From the NCBI RefSeq assembly GCF_003721245.1, contig NZ_RIZG01000006.1:124001-188000 (forward strand): DNA of 64,000 bases, read 5' to 3'. How positions within the stretch are numbered: the first letter of the stretch is position 1; every line of letters begins with the position of its first letter. Shown here piece by piece: positions 8,707-17,218 of this stretch. The stretch comes from Marinomonas hwangdonensis (GTDB lineage: Bacteria; Pseudomonadota; Gammaproteobacteria; Pseudomonadales; Marinomonadaceae). The position numbers and the translations under genes are program-made. Below the pieces are notes generated by a model, which saw only the letters and a program-made list of their open reading frames with translations, did not search any database and was not told the DNA's origin.

Positions 8707-10350
8707 TTAGCTAGCTAAAACACTGTCCACTAGCTCTTTCGCTTCCCTTTCCAACTCAGCCAGATGATTTTCTGAAATAAAGCTTTCTAAATAGATTTTG
8801 TAGACATTTTCTGTTCCAGAGGGCCGAGCAGCGAACCAACCATTTCCCGTCGACACTTTAAGCCCACCAATGGCAGCGCCGTTGCCAGGGGCATGGGTTA
8901 AAACCGAGGTAATAGCCTCACCCGCTAACGTTTTTTGCGTAACATTTTTCGCATCTAACGCACCCAATAACGCTTTTTGTGCGGAATTGGCCGCCACGTC
9001 AATACGCTTATAATAAGGTTTTCCGTATTGAGCAACCTGCTCATTATAGAGGGTTTGTGGGTCTTTACCCGTGACAGCCAGAATTTCAGCGGCCAACAGC
9101 GCCATGATGAAACCGTCTTTATCAGTTGTCCATACGCTTGCATCTTTACGCAAAAAAGAGGCCCCTGCACTTTCTTCACCACCAAATGCCATAGACCCTT
9201 CAAACATGCCTTCGACATACCATTTAAAGCCAACAGGCACTTCACAAAGCTGACGCCCCAGTCCTTGTACCACACGATCAATCATGCCACTGGAAACCAA
9301 GGTTTTACCAAACTGGATGTCTTGCGACCATTGCGGTCTGTTTTTTGACAAGTACTCAATAGCGACAGCAAGATAGGCATTCGGATTCATCAAGCCAGAT
9401 TGTGCACAAACAATACCATGACGATCATAATCAGGGTCATTTCCCACCGCGATATCGAAATCGTCTTTAAGCTTTAGTAGGCCCTGCATGGAATATGGTG
9501 ATGAACAATCCATGCGAATTCGACCATCTTTATCCAGCGGGACAAAACGAAAAGTCGCATCAACCTCAGTGTTGACTACTTGAATATCCAAACCGTATTT
9601 CTTAGCAATGGGCTCCCAGTAGTAAATGCCAGACCCACCCATGGGATCAACACCTATACGAATTTTTGCCTTGGCAATGGCTTGCATGTCAATGACGTTT
9701 TCTAAGTCATTGACATAGTGATTAATGAAATCAAAAGACTCAATTAGGCCACAGGATTGCGTATCTTGCAGAGATAAACGCTTGACGCCGACTAGGTTGT
9801 TTTCTAGTAATGCGTTGGCTCTTTTCGCCACCCAGTCTGTGATGTCTTTGTCGGCTGGACCACCCTTGAGTGAATTGTATTTAATCCCTCCATCCTCAGG
9901 CGGATTATGAGATGGTGTAATCACAATACCATCACTGACATCGTGCTGGTGCTTGTTATGGGTCAATATGGCATGGGAAATGACAGGGGTTGGCGTATAA
10001 CCGCCATTCAATTGAGTACGCACACGTACACCATTGGCAGTGAGCACGCTCAATGTTGTTTGAAAGGCAGCCTCTGATAAGGCGTGAGTGTCTTTGCCTA
10101 GATACAAGGGTCCTGAGATATTCTGCGTCTGACGATACTCCGCAATGGCTTGTGCAATGGCAAGAATATGCTCTTCATTAAAACTGGTTAAAAAAGCGCT
10201 GCCTCGGTGCCCTGACGTGCCAAAACTCACGCGCTCGTCTGGATGAGTGGCAGCACGAGGCTTATTAAGATAATAAGCCGTCATCAGTTCGGGAAGATTG
10301 ACCAGTGAAGAATGGGGCGCTAGCTGCCCTGCTTGAGGATGAATTGCCAT
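8707..10350 (-). CDS. pgm: phosphoglucomutase, alpha-D-glucose-phosphate specific
   Basis: 547 residues, matching the bacterial Pgm family length. It interconverts glucose-1-phosphate and glucose-6-phosphate, feeding UDP-glucose, glycogen or exopolysaccharide synthesis. Visible motifs: SFGTSGHRG near the N-terminus, the active-site serine loop VITPSHNPP, the metal-binding NDPDYDRHG loop, the [10 protein letters not shown] substrate loop, and [12 protein letters not shown] phosphate-binding loop near the C-terminus. All key residues look intact. It is monocistronic; the KAS III gene upstream on the same strand is separated by 116 bases holding a perfect inverted repeat. Confidence 0.96.
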   Translation of the reverse strand: MAIHPQAGQLAPHSSLVNLPELMTAYYLNKPRAATHPDERVSFGTSGHRGSAFLTSFNEEHILAIAQAIAEYRQTQNISGPLYLGKDTHALSEAAFQTTLSVLTANGVRVRTQLNGGYTPTPVISHAILTHNKHQHDVSDGIVITPSHNPPEDGGIKYNSLKGGPADKDITDWVAKRANALLENNLVGVKRLSLQDTQSCGLIESFDFINHYVNDLENVIDMQAIAKAKIRIGVDPMGGSGIYYWEPIAKKYGLDIQVVNTEVDATFRFVPLDKDGRIRMDCSSPYSMQGLLKLKDDFDIAVGNDPDYDRHGIVCAQSGLMNPNAYLAVAIEYLSKNRPQWSQDIQFGKTLVSSGMIDRVVQGLGRQLCEVPVGFKWYVEGMFEGSMAFGGEESAGASFLRKDASVWTTDKDGFIMALLAAEILAVTGKDPQTLYNEQVAQYGKPYYKRIDVAANSAQKALLGALDAKNVTQKTLAGEAITSVLTHAPGNGAAIGGLKVSTGNGWFAARPSGTENVYKIYLESFISENHLAELEREAKELVDSVLAS

Positions 10351-10365
10351 ATTTTGAGTACCCTA

Positions 10366-10427
10366 TTAAGTCATTGAAACCAACGGTTACAGTCTCGCCT
10401 ATAATCGCATCTGTTTCAATGACTTAA
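10366..10427. repeat. perfect 15-bp inverted repeat with 32-base spacer
   Basis: TTAAGTCATTGAAAC at 10366-10380 and its exact reverse complement GTTTCAATGACTTAA at 10413-10427. The spacer contains TATAAT (plus strand, 10400-10405). The element lies just upstream of pgm and downstream of the KAS III gene. It could be a terminator-like stem, an operator pair or a small mobile-element remnant. Confidence 0.8.
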
Positions 10428-10466
10428 CCTCGGGAAGTGAGCCACGACTGCCCTAAGCATCAGTCT

Positions 10467-11591
10467 TTAGCGTTTTCGCAGTATTAAACTGCCTATCGAG
10501 TAGCCCGCACCAAAAGAACAGATCACACCAATATCGCCACAGGAAAGGTCCTCATGATATTTTGCAAAGGCAATAATAGAACCCGCTGAAGCTGTGTTGG
10601 CAAACTCATCCAGCACCACTGGCGCTTCTTCCAACGTGGCGTCACGACCTAATAATCGCTTGCTGATAAGTAGGTTCATATTGATATTGGCTTGATGTAA
10701 CCACCAGCGTTTTAGATCTGAGACCGGAATCCCTTCACTGTGTAGATGCGCTTCAATGTGCTCAGCGGCCATAGGACACACTTCTTTAAACACTTTACGG
10801 CCGTTTTGGTGGAACAATTTATCAGCCGCGTAAGGATCTTCATCGGTCACTCGCGCGAGATAGCCAAAGTTAGAGCGAATGTTGTTGGAATACGAGGTAA
10901 CGCACTTAGTGCTCACAACCTCAAAAGAATGCGCAGACTGGCACGTTGCACTAGGCTCTATCACAACAGCCGTTGCCACATCGCCAAAAATAAAATGCGA
11001 ATCTCTGTCCATATAATTGACTTGGGGTGATGTCAATTCTGGATTAATAACCAATACACCTTTCGATGTACCCGCTTTAACCGCATCAACCGCCCTTTGC
11101 AAGCCAAATGTGGCAGCAGAGCAAGCCACCAACATGTCAAAACCAAAACCTTCAATACCCAATGCCGCTTGCACTTCAATGGCAATCGCAGGGTAAGAGC
11201 GTTGTGTATAGGCGCATGAGACAATGACCATGTCGATGTCTGCTGCTGTCTTATTCGCGGCTATTAACGCTTTTTTGGCGGCGGCAATCGCCATTTCCGC
11301 CTGATGAGACACGTCATCGTCGCCTCGCGCATCCAGCAGAGGTCGCATACGCTCAATGTCTAGCGCACCTTCTTTGGCGTAAATATAGCGACTTTTAATA
11401 CCTGACGCCTTTTCAATGAAAGCAGCACTAGAAAGCGGTTTTGCTTCCAATTCTCCTTTTTCAATAGATTGAGCATGCTCAGTATTAAACCGCTCAGCCC
11501 AAGCATTGTAACTTGCAACAAGCTCTTCATTACTAATTGAGTAATTCGGGGTCCAAAGACCAACCCCACTAATAACAACGGAAGGGATCAT
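10467..11591 (-). CDS. beta-ketoacyl-ACP synthase III (long FabH-like type)
   Basis: 374 residues, about 50 longer than E. coli FabH. The thiolase-fold catalytic triad is complete: Cys157 in LVACSAA, His299 in LHQANIN, Asn332 in ANTASAG. KAS III enzymes start fatty acid synthesis by condensing an acyl-CoA with malonyl-ACP. The length and sequence resemble the Pseudomonas FabH2 group, which takes octanoyl-CoA (family knowledge from memory). This is the only KAS III in the window; the fab cluster near 31-35 kb lacks fabH. Divergent from a patatin-like lipase; the start has AAAAGGAT upstream. Confidence 0.85.
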   Translation of the reverse strand: MIPSVVISGVGLWTPNYSISNEELVASYNAWAERFNTEHAQSIEKGELEAKPLSSAAFIEKASGIKSRYIYAKEGALDIERMRPLLDARGDDDVSHQAEMAIAAAKKALIAANKTAADIDMVIVSCAYTQRSYPAIAIEVQAALGIEGFGFDMLVACSAATFGLQRAVDAVKAGTSKGVLVINPELTSPQVNYMDRDSHFIFGDVATAVVIEPSATCQSAHSFEVVSTKCVTSYSNNIRSNFGYLARVTDEDPYAADKLFHQNGRKVFKEVCPMAAEHIEAHLHSEGIPVSDLKRWWLHQANINMNLLISKRLLGRDATLEEAPVVLDEFANTASAGSIIAFAKYHEDLSCGDIGVICSFGAGYSIGSLILRKR

Positions 11592-11656
11592 TTTTTATCC
11601 TTTTTATTATGTACGATAGTTGATCTTAGTGTGCACTTAACAATATCACTATGTGT

Positions 11657-11662
11657 ATTATA
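11657..11662 (-). promoter_or_regulatory. candidate -10 box for the KAS III gene
   Basis: A perfect TATAAT on the minus strand about 66 bases before the KAS III start. No convincing -35 lies 16-18 bases upstream. Just beyond it (11686-11699) is TGGAA-CACA-TTCCA, a short dyad nested within TTGTGGA (11683-11689) and TCCACAA (11707-11713), a possible operator. The rest of the 290-base divergent gap is AT-rich with no other feature I can support. Confidence 0.3.
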
Positions 11663-11882
11663 GACTTAACATCAAACAGAGATTGTGGAACACATTCCAG
11701 TCACAGTCCACAAAATGTAATAACAACAAAGCTTGATAATGCAAATTAGTTATATCACACCCGATTATAGTATCAAGATTCATGTAAACCCATTTAGTTA
11801 CTGATTGTTTTAACAATGAAAATGCGTTTTGATTGTCTTCAGACGGTTTGACTCTTTAAGACGCTGGGCAAGGTGAATGTTT

Positions 11883-13034
11883 ATGGACAATAACAACGCA
11901 TTAATATTGTCGGGCGGCGGTGCACGTGCTGCGTACCAAGTTGGCGTGTTATCGGCGATGGGGAAAATGCTTCCAAAAAATACCCCACTGCCCTTTCCCA
12001 CCCTGTGCGGGACCTCGGCCGGTGCTCTGAATGCCACTATGTTGGCTTCCCAAGCGGATAACTTTTCTAAGGCTGTCTCCACCCTATCTTACGTTTGGCG
12101 CCATTTAACACCAGATCAAGTATATACCCTAGGGCGTTGGCCAGTCGCCAGCTCGTTAACCAAAACCTTGTTAACCCTTTTCCATATCCACAACAATAAC
12201 GCACCTATTGCATTGATGGATAATGCCCCTCTAAGTAGCCTGCTGAGCAATCATCTGGATTTTTCACGTATCAATACCGCCATAGAGCAACATCACCTTA
12301 AAGCCCTTGCGATTACCGCAATGAGTTACAGTACAGGAGAATCCACTACTTTTTTTCAAGGGGACGACATGCGACAACCTTGGCAAGGTAATCGCCGTAA
12401 AGGCGTAGCGGCTCAACTCGACGTAGAGCATCTACTGGCGTCTAGTGCAATCCCTACGATTTTCCCGACCCAAAAAATACAAGGCCATTATTATGGTGAC
12501 GGCGCTATTAGACAAAAATCGGCGATCTATCCAGCCATGAAGCTGGGGGCTGATAAATTATTCATAATCGGTGTTAGCGGCAACCGCAACGACAAAAAAA
12601 AGGCTATGACTCACTCCAGTGCTGAAGAACACGCTCCCAGCATGGCGCAAATTCTAGGACAGTTATTAAATAGCGCCTTTATTGATAATTTAGAAGATGA
12701 CATCACTCAATTAGAAACCATGAATAACTTGATCCGAGATCTCCCAAAGCATAAGCGAGCAAACCACCCAGAATTCCCATCACAAACATTAATCATTTCC
12801 CCGTCGGATGAGCTAAACGAAATTGCCCATCACTATATGGGAACATTGCCGAAAAATATTCGCGTGTTACTAAAAGCGGCTGGTGGATCCTCAACGGAAA
12901 CGATGAGCTCGGCGGCCAGCTATTTACTTTTTACACCGGAGTATTGTCGAGCATTGATCGAATTAGGCTATCATGATGCCTTGTGGGAAAAGGATAAAAT
13001 TATGGATTTTTTTGAGGACAAGACCACTAAATAG
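11883..13034 (+). CDS. patatin-like phospholipase
   Basis: About 383 residues. The patatin fold is marked by the oxyanion loop [11 protein letters not shown] near the N-terminus, the nucleophile serine in GTSAG (about residue 45), and the Asp of YGDGA that completes the Ser-Asp dyad. Predicted activity is acyl hydrolysis of phospholipids or similar lipids; no signal peptide is seen, so it is cytoplasmic or membrane-peripheral. An in-frame ATG at 11877 lies only three bases from AAGG, whereas the ATG at 11883 has proper spacing, so 11883 is chosen. Its 3' end overlaps murI by eight bases tail to tail. Confidence 0.88.
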   Translation: MDNNNALILSGGGARAAYQVGVLSAMGKMLPKNTPLPFPTLCGTSAGALNATMLASQADNFSKAVSTLSYVWRHLTPDQVYTLGRWPVASSLTKTLLTLFHIHNNNAPIALMDNAPLSSLLSNHLDFSRINTAIEQHHLKALAITAMSYSTGESTTFFQGDDMRQPWQGNRRKGVAAQLDVEHLLASSAIPTIFPTQKIQGHYYGDGAIRQKSAIYPAMKLGADKLFIIGVSGNRNDKKKAMTHSSAEEHAPSMAQILGQLLNSAFIDNLEDDITQLETMNNLIRDLPKHKRANHPEFPSQTLIISPSDELNEIAHHYMGTLPKNIRVLLKAAGGSSTETMSSAASYLLFTPEYCRALIELGYHDALWEKDKIMDFFEDKTTK

Positions 13035-13851
13035 CCACGTGTCTTTGCCCACAAACAGCGTGCTTATTTAACACCCAAGACAGGAGTCTTGGCATATTCA
13101 ACACACCCAATGAACTCGCTATCTCTATACTGCCCTGTTTTAACGTCGACGTATTTTGCAGTTCACACATTCTTGTTGGGTAGACTTCTTGCAGGCGTCG
13201 AATCAATTGTGCGGTGACCCCTTCGCTGGGTTCGATGATGTCACACCCGGCCCCTAACGCTTGCACAAATAAGTGCCTAACCAAAGGGTAATGTGTACAG
13301 GCCAACACCAAGGTATCTATTTTTTTCTCTGACATTTCGTGGGTTAATTGCTGAATAGTATGCTGTATTTTAGGTTCAGATTCTGGCCAAGCATCAATAT
13401 CATACGCCAAGGTATCGCTCGACATCACACAAACGCGGCTGTCAGATTTCCATAAAGCAATCAAATCATTTAATCGAGCACTATTGGCTGTCACGGGGGT
13501 CGCTAATACCGCAACGTTGCGCTGTTTACTGAGCCGAAAAGCAGGCTTAACAGCAGGCTCTACACCAATAATAGGCAAAGACGTACTGGCTCTGAGTGCA
13601 TCTATGGCGACGACAGTGGCAGTATTGCAAGCAACGACAATGGCGGACACTTTTTCGTTTTCAAAAAAATGCCCTATCTTTACTAACCTGTCTTGCAGTT
13701 GCAAAACACTTTTATTGCCATAGGGGGCAAAAGCGTCGTCGGCTAAATACAGCAAATCCAGATAAGGATGTTTTGTATGTATGGAATTCAGTATGGTTAA
13801 ACCACCTGCGCCAGAATCAATCACCCCCACCTTTAAACCTGAACCACTCAA
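13027..13851 (-). CDS. murI: glutamate racemase
   Basis: 274 residues. It converts L- to D-glutamate for the peptidoglycan stem peptide. Both catalytic cysteines are present: Cys75 in VVACNTAT and Cys185 in [11 protein letters not shown], together with the N-terminal [12 protein letters not shown] loop and GVEPAVKPA. It overlaps murB by four bases (ATGA type), so it is translationally coupled as the last gene of the lpxK-trm112-murB operon. That position is unusual, since related genomes I recall carry kdsB and a phosphatase gene near here. Confidence 0.95.
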   Translation of the reverse strand: MSGSGLKVGVIDSGAGGLTILNSIHTKHPYLDLLYLADDAFAPYGNKSVLQLQDRLVKIGHFFENEKVSAIVVACNTATVVAIDALRASTSLPIIGVEPAVKPAFRLSKQRNVAVLATPVTANSARLNDLIALWKSDSRVCVMSSDTLAYDIDAWPESEPKIQHTIQQLTHEMSEKKIDTLVLACTHYPLVRHLFVQALGAGCDIIEPSEGVTAQLIRRLQEVYPTRMCELQNTSTLKQGSIEIASSLGVLNMPRLLSWVLNKHAVCGQRHVAI

Positions 13852-14939
13852 ATTAACACATCCTCAACAACGGCTTCACTGGGTAAGCGAACAGGTTCAC
13901 GCTCTAACAGAACACCGTATAGATCGAAAACAGACGCCTGTATCTGCGTCTCTAATGCCAATAAGGATTGAGCAGTGTCATCACTGTAATTAACCAACAC
14001 CAAAGCTTGTTTATCATACACACCCACACCTTGATATTGCTTACCTTTCCATCCAGCTTGGTCAATCAGCCAACCCGCCGCCAGTTTAAAGTTTCCTTCG
14101 AAAGGAAAAGATACCATAGTCGGAAAGCGCTTTTTTAAGTCAACATGCTGAGCTTCACTGACAATAGGGTTTTTAAAAAAGCTCCCTGCATTCGCCAGTT
14201 TTTTTGGATCTGGCAATTTTTCATCGCGCACACGACACACCAGCTCAAAAACCTCTTTTAGAGTCGGTTCAGGTTTAAGTATGTTGGATAAACCGCCATA
14301 ACTTAACGTCAGGGAACCCTTCTTTTTAAGCGACAATTCAACGGCCGTAATCAATCGTGTGTCTTTCCATTGATGTTTAAAATGACTGTCGCGGTAAGCA
14401 AAACCACAATCTAGCGCATTGATCCAATGAACATCGCCTGATGCCGTATTGATAACCTGAACACGAGCTAAGACGTCTTTTATTTCTACCCCATACGCCC
14501 CTATGTTCTGTACGGGCGCGGCACCCACAGTGCCAGGAATCAAGGCCAAATTTTCGATACCAAACCAGCCTTTATTAACGGCATAGTCGACAACGTGATG
14601 CCAATTTTCGCCCGCGGCAACGGTCAAGGTAACGACATTACCGCCTCGATCTTTCGCATGCATACCCAGTAAGCGATTGATAATAACCAATCCTGGTATG
14701 TCGGCAGTAATCAACAGATTGCTGCCACCACCAATCATGGTAACGGGTAAATCAAAGTGATTTGCCCATTGCAACAGCGCCTTGAGAGACTCCAGCGTAT
14801 TCGCAATCGCAAAATATTCGGCACAGTAAGCGAAACGAAACGTATTGTAAGAAGCCAAGGAAATATTCGTTTGAATTGACTCTTCAACCGCTTGCGCAAA
14901 GGAATCGCTTATATTGAACCGCATTGTTTGCGATTTCAT
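13848..14939 (-). CDS. murB: UDP-N-acetylenolpyruvoylglucosamine reductase
   Basis: 363 residues, a type I MurB. It reduces the enolpyruvyl group with NADPH and FAD to give UDP-MurNAc in the cytoplasm. Motifs: N-terminal NTFRF FAD contact, the FAD-binding [34 protein letters not shown], and the catalytic serine in GSFFKNP. The protein runs about 20 residues longer than E. coli MurB, mostly at the N-terminus; another ATG five codons in is possible. Overlaps of four bases with trm112 upstream and murI downstream indicate one transcript. Confidence 0.96.
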   Translation of the reverse strand: MKSQTMRFNISDSFAQAVEESIQTNISLASYNTFRFAYCAEYFAIANTLESLKALLQWANHFDLPVTMIGGGSNLLITADIPGLVIINRLLGMHAKDRGGNVVTLTVAAGENWHHVVDYAVNKGWFGIENLALIPGTVGAAPVQNIGAYGVEIKDVLARVQVINTASGDVHWINALDCGFAYRDSHFKHQWKDTRLITAVELSLKKKGSLTLSYGGLSNILKPEPTLKEVFELVCRVRDEKLPDPKKLANAGSFFKNPIVSEAQHVDLKKRFPTMVSFPFEGNFKLAAGWLIDQAGWKGKQYQGVGVYDKQALVLVNYSDDTAQSLLALETQIQASVFDLYGVLLEREPVRLPSEAVVEDVLI

Positions 14940-15133
14940 TTTGTCGAACCTGATTCTAGACGCTCGTCAGTGGTGAGTGTTCTCGCTTCCGTTTCTAACA
15001 ATACCGGAATGCCATCACGGACTGGATACGCCATGCCCCCCATTTTACTGATCAATTCTGTACCATCTTTGCTTAACGTAAGAGGCGCTTTTGTCACTGG
15101 GCATACAAGAATATCTAATAAGGTTTTATTCAT
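14936..15133 (-). CDS. ycaR: Trm112/YcaR family protein
   Basis: 65 residues. The Trm112-like signature is visible as [14 protein letters not shown] at the start and a [14 protein letters not shown] block at residues about 33-47. The bacterial form keeps only one cysteine, as in E. coli YcaR. The family's eukaryotic members activate methyltransferases; the bacterial role is unclear. It overlaps lpxK by eight bases and murB by four, the conserved neighbourhood for this family. Confidence 0.93.
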   Translation of the reverse strand: MNKTLLDILVCPVTKAPLTLSKDGTELISKMGGMAYPVRDGIPVLLETEARTLTTDERLESGSTK

Positions 15134-16163
15134 GACTATTGTCCGTATTTAAAAGGGTTAAGGTTTTAATAAAGGCTTGCTGGAAAGACTCCGACAGTAC
15201 CAATGAAACAGGTAAATACCAAACATTGGTATTATTCAGTGCTAGAGACTGGCATTTAACAGCGTCTTTTTCCGTCATGATAACGGCACCATCTGATGGC
15301 ACGTCGTCAACATTAAAATCATGATGGTCAGAAAACCACCGATATGAGGCATTCTGTGGTGATAAGCCGAGTTGCTCTAGTGTTTCAACAAAACGCGCTG
15401 GATTGCCAATGCCAGCCATCACATGCCACTTAATGCCGCGTCCAAAAGCTTCTGAAAAGTGCATCTGTCTTGCGTTATCTAAAGACACCATCGCATTAGA
15501 AACAAGCGGTGCTAAACTGATAGGTAAAGCCAGTTTATTTAACGCCTCTGTCATTGTATCAGCGATGCTAACCACAAAGTCTACTTCGTTGAGTCGCTCA
15601 ACGGGCTCTCTTAGTGGCCCAACAGGTAATAATTGACCGTTCCCAACACCACGCTTAGCGTCAAGCATGGCAATCTCAATGTCTCTATCAAGCTGATAAT
15701 GTTGCATACCATCATCACTGATGACGATATTAATATCGGTTGTGGCGAGAAGGTGTTTAACGGCCTCATCTCTTTTAGGAAAAACCACCATGGGACATGC
15801 AGCACGGCGCGCCAGCATTAAAGGCTCATCGCCCACCGCTAACACAGAACTATGAGGGTACACATGCGTCGGTGATGATACTTTTGCACCATGACCGCGG
15901 GAAACAATGCCAGGGCGATAACCGTGTTCGGATAAAAGCTGACACAAGGCAACTACCATAGGAGACTTGCCCGTGCCACCCACACTGATGTTTCCCACAA
16001 CAATAACGGGAACAGGCGCTTTATAAGCCCCGTTAGAGCCTTGTAAAAATGCCTTCCTTTTTTTCATCACTAGCGTCTTGACCAAGGGCTGAAGTGGTTG
16101 AAAAATTTTCGTCCAGCAACTCTTACCGTACCAAGCCTGTGTGAACCATGACTCAACACTCAT
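15126..16163 (-). CDS. lpxK: tetraacyldisaccharide 4'-kinase
   Basis: 345 residues. It phosphorylates the 4' position of the tetraacyl disaccharide in lipid A synthesis at the inner-membrane face. An N-terminal hydrophobic/amphipathic helix precedes a P-loop [10 protein letters not shown] near residue 65; the family motifs [16 protein letters not shown] and [13 protein letters not shown] follow. The start overlaps the exbD stop (ATGA), so translation is coupled. It links the membrane-energy pair exbBD to the peptidoglycan genes in one operon. Confidence 0.96.
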   Translation of the reverse strand: MSVESWFTQAWYGKSCWTKIFQPLQPLVKTLVMKKRKAFLQGSNGAYKAPVPVIVVGNISVGGTGKSPMVVALCQLLSEHGYRPGIVSRGHGAKVSSPTHVYPHSSVLAVGDEPLMLARRAACPMVVFPKRDEAVKHLLATTDINIVISDDGMQHYQLDRDIEIAMLDAKRGVGNGQLLPVGPLREPVERLNEVDFVVSIADTMTEALNKLALPISLAPLVSNAMVSLDNARQMHFSEAFGRGIKWHVMAGIGNPARFVETLEQLGLSPQNASYRWFSDHHDFNVDDVPSDGAVIMTEKDAVKCQSLALNNTNVWYLPVSLVLSESFQQAFIKTLTLLNTDNSHE

Positions 16164-16582
16164 TGAACAGGCTCTTTCTGTGCTGTATGAGCCAGTTTTG
16201 TGATCCCCAATGACGCGGCGGCGTCATATACCCTTAACACCATATCATAAGAAGATTTTGCGTCTGCCGTGATGATTAAAGGGCGAGTATAATCGCCTTG
16301 GGTCACTTCCTTTAACCCCTGTACTAAAGTGCTCACACGCTCATTGATTAAGGTTTGACCATTAATCACATATTGGCCATCCGCCGTAATAATCAATTCC
16401 ACATTTTGAGTACGATCAGAACTGGGGGCGTTAGACGTTGCGGTTGGTAAATCTATGGTGAGTTCAGTGCTTTGGTTAAATGTCGTACTCACCATGAAAA
16501 AAATCAATAACAAAAAAACCACGTCTATTAGAGGCGTTAAATTTATTTGTACGTCTTCTATTTTTTGACGACGAAATTTCAC
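16160..16582 (-). CDS. exbD: ExbD/TolR family biopolymer transport protein
   Basis: 140 residues with a single N-terminal membrane segment (about 18-38) that contains the conserved aspartate of the family in NLTPLIDVVFLLLIFF; the remainder is the periplasmic domain. With the upstream ExbB-like protein it forms a proton-driven motor that energises outer-membrane processes. Neither tonB nor tolA is adjacent, so the partner is not shown. It overlaps exbB by one base and lpxK by four. Confidence 0.92.
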   Translation of the reverse strand: MKFRRQKIEDVQINLTPLIDVVFLLLIFFMVSTTFNQSTELTIDLPTATSNAPSSDRTQNVELIITADGQYVINGQTLINERVSTLVQGLKEVTQGDYTRPLIITADAKSSYDMVLRVYDAAASLGITKLAHTAQKEPVQ

Positions 16583-17217
16583 TAGGCTACCCCTGTTTTA
16601 TCCCGGTCGCCATGCAGTGTGTCCACGAGCTTTGTGGATTGTTGCTCCATGGTAACCACCAACTCGTCTATGCGGCGACTGAAAAAGCGGTGAAAAATCA
16701 ACGCAGGAATGGCTACACCTAAGCCTGCCGCTGTCGTCAATAAGGCTTCCGAAATACCACCAGCCAATAATGCCGTATTACCCGCTCCGCTTTCCATTAA
16801 CACAGAGAATACCTTGATCATGCCGACCACGGTACCTAACAAGCCTAACAATGGTGATATGGCGGCAATCGTGCCTAATGTATTCATAAAACGTTCTAAT
16901 TCATGAATAACATGGCTCGCTGCTTCCTGAACACTTTCCTTCATTGCACTTCGACCATGTTTTGAATTTAGCAAACCAGCCGCAAAAATAGAGGCTAAGC
17001 CCGTTTTACCTTGCATAGAGCGAATATAATCCAGCGTCATTCTATCGTCGCGTAATCGGGTCATAACCTCTGATAAAAGGGTTTTCGGGGCGATGCTGGA
17101 CTTGCGCAGCGTCCAGAAACGCTCAAGGATAATGGTCAGCGCAATAATAGAACACGCTAAAATCGGCCACATAAAAAAACCACCAGTTTGAATAAAGGCT
17201 AGCACTTCGATCTCCAA
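16582..17217 (-). CDS. exbB: MotA/TolQ/ExbB proton channel family protein
   Basis: 211 residues with three predicted membrane segments (about 10-30, 108-130, 150-172). The MotA/TolQ/ExbB signature GLLGTVVGMIKVF and the following SEALLTTAAGLGVAIPAL segment are clear. It forms the pentameric proton channel partner of the ExbD product. It starts only one base after the comEC stop, and its ribosome site lies inside the end of comEC, implying a single transcript from comEC through murI. Confidence 0.93.
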   Translation of the reverse strand: MEIEVLAFIQTGGFFMWPILACSIIALTIILERFWTLRKSSIAPKTLLSEVMTRLRDDRMTLDYIRSMQGKTGLASIFAAGLLNSKHGRSAMKESVQEAASHVIHELERFMNTLGTIAAISPLLGLLGTVVGMIKVFSVLMESGAGNTALLAGGISEALLTTAAGLGVAIPALIFHRFFSRRIDELVVTMEQQSTKLVDTLHGDRDKTGVA

Positions 17218-17218
17218 T

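Noticed and set aside
8955-9348. Overlapping open frames of more than 100 codons within pgm on both strands
   Set aside because: pgm is full length with all motifs intact; these frames show low-complexity composition and no start signals.
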